From: Chloroflexota bacterium
GTDB taxonomy: Bacteria > Chloroflexota > Anaerolineae > Anaerolineales > VGOW01
Length of the DNA: 5,235 nt
Assembly: GCA_016215145.1 (NCBI GenBank)
Contig: JACRLA010000150.1
Span: 1 to 5,235, forward strand
Reading direction: 5' to 3'
Each line of letters begins with the position of its first letter. Within the stretch, counting starts at the first letter, position 1. The notes under the pieces are model-generated. The model had not been told where the DNA came from, did not search any database, and saw only the letters and a list, made by a program, of their open reading frames with translations. Positions 5,108 to 5,235 of this stretch are shown here, piece by piece. Made by a program: the position numbers and the translations under genes.

Positions 5108-5140
5108 CTTTTTGTGCCTTCGTGTCTTTGCGTCTTGGTG
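5080..5140. repeat. Inverted repeat of the CACCAAGAC-type motif
   Basis: CACCAAGACGCGAAG (5080-5094) and CTTTGCGTCTTGGTG (5126-5140) are reverse complements at 14 of 15 positions around a 31-base loop. A shorter alternative stem, CGAAG (5090-5094) with CTTCG (5118-5122), is also possible. The right arm lies in a run (about 5111-5140) made of the same motif family in opposite orientation, so the region is a nest of related elements rather than a single hairpin. Confidence 0.7.
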
Positions 5141-5164
5141 TTAGCTTGGAAAAGTCATTTGCTC

Positions 5165-5232
5165 AGGGATTCTGTTTTTTAGTTTCAACACGAAGCCTCA
5201 AAGTCACCAAGACACGAAGTTTTTAAATTTCA
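5165..5232. repeat. 68-bp direct repeat, copy 2, at the right edge
   Basis: This is the second copy of the element at 5040-5107, with differences at five positions (matching 5056, 5071, 5089, 5100 and 5102 of copy 1). The similarity continues nearly to the window edge, so further copies may lie beyond it. No start codon with a ribosome binding site is seen here on either strand. Confidence 0.9.
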
Positions 5233-5235
5233 TTC

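Noticed and set aside
5040..5232. CRISPR array
   Set aside because: There are only two long copies with five differences, the interval contains an inverted relative of the repeat, and there is no regular short repeat/spacer pattern.

Overview
The window looks like chromosomal DNA from a bacterium with moderate GC content. All convincing genes lie on the minus strand. Gene style suggests a Chloroflexota/Anaerolineae-type organism: a Glu/Leu/Phe/Val dehydrogenase fused to a CBS pair, low-complexity intergenic repeats of the CACCAAGACACGAAG and GAGATTGG kind, and short palindromes such as AGACTTCCGAAGTCT. This is an impression from memory, not a database result. Nothing in the window marks a phage, plasmid, transposase or CRISPR.

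Layout in the direction of transcription (right to left). At 5040-5232 a 68-bp non-coding repeat occurs twice, with an inverted relative between the copies. Then comes panB (5026-4172), the ketopantoate hydroxymethyltransferase of pantothenate/CoA synthesis, closed by a perfect 15-bp hairpin (4134-4166). A 109-nt imperfect palindrome (4011-4119) follows; its mismatches become G-U pairs only in minus-strand RNA, so it is probably a structured leader. Next is an unrecognised alpha/beta protein of 310 residues (3976-3044). Its reading frame continues past an amber codon into a further 108 codons (3040-2714). This looks like one gene of about 420 codons split by an in-frame TAG. A short hairpin spacer leads to an amino-acid dehydrogenase with two C-terminal CBS domains (2666-801). 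That gene is followed by two hairpins, the second with A/T tracts on both sides and so a likely bidirectional terminator.

Positions 51-800 hold no convincing intact gene. They contain a possible minus-strand promoter (373-400), a strong Shine-Dalgarno followed only by a broken small frame, a palindromic element (487-550) and roughly 45-nt imperfect repeats. The start of another minus-strand gene runs off the left edge at position 50.

How the genes may work together (inference): the dehydrogenase has non-polar residues where glutamate dehydrogenases bind the substrate's side-chain carboxylate, and its C-terminal pocket resembles leucine/valine dehydrogenases. Such an enzyme would interconvert valine and 2-ketoisovalerate, the substrate of PanB. 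The CBS pair could sense an adenine nucleotide. The amber-split protein between them has no function I can assign.
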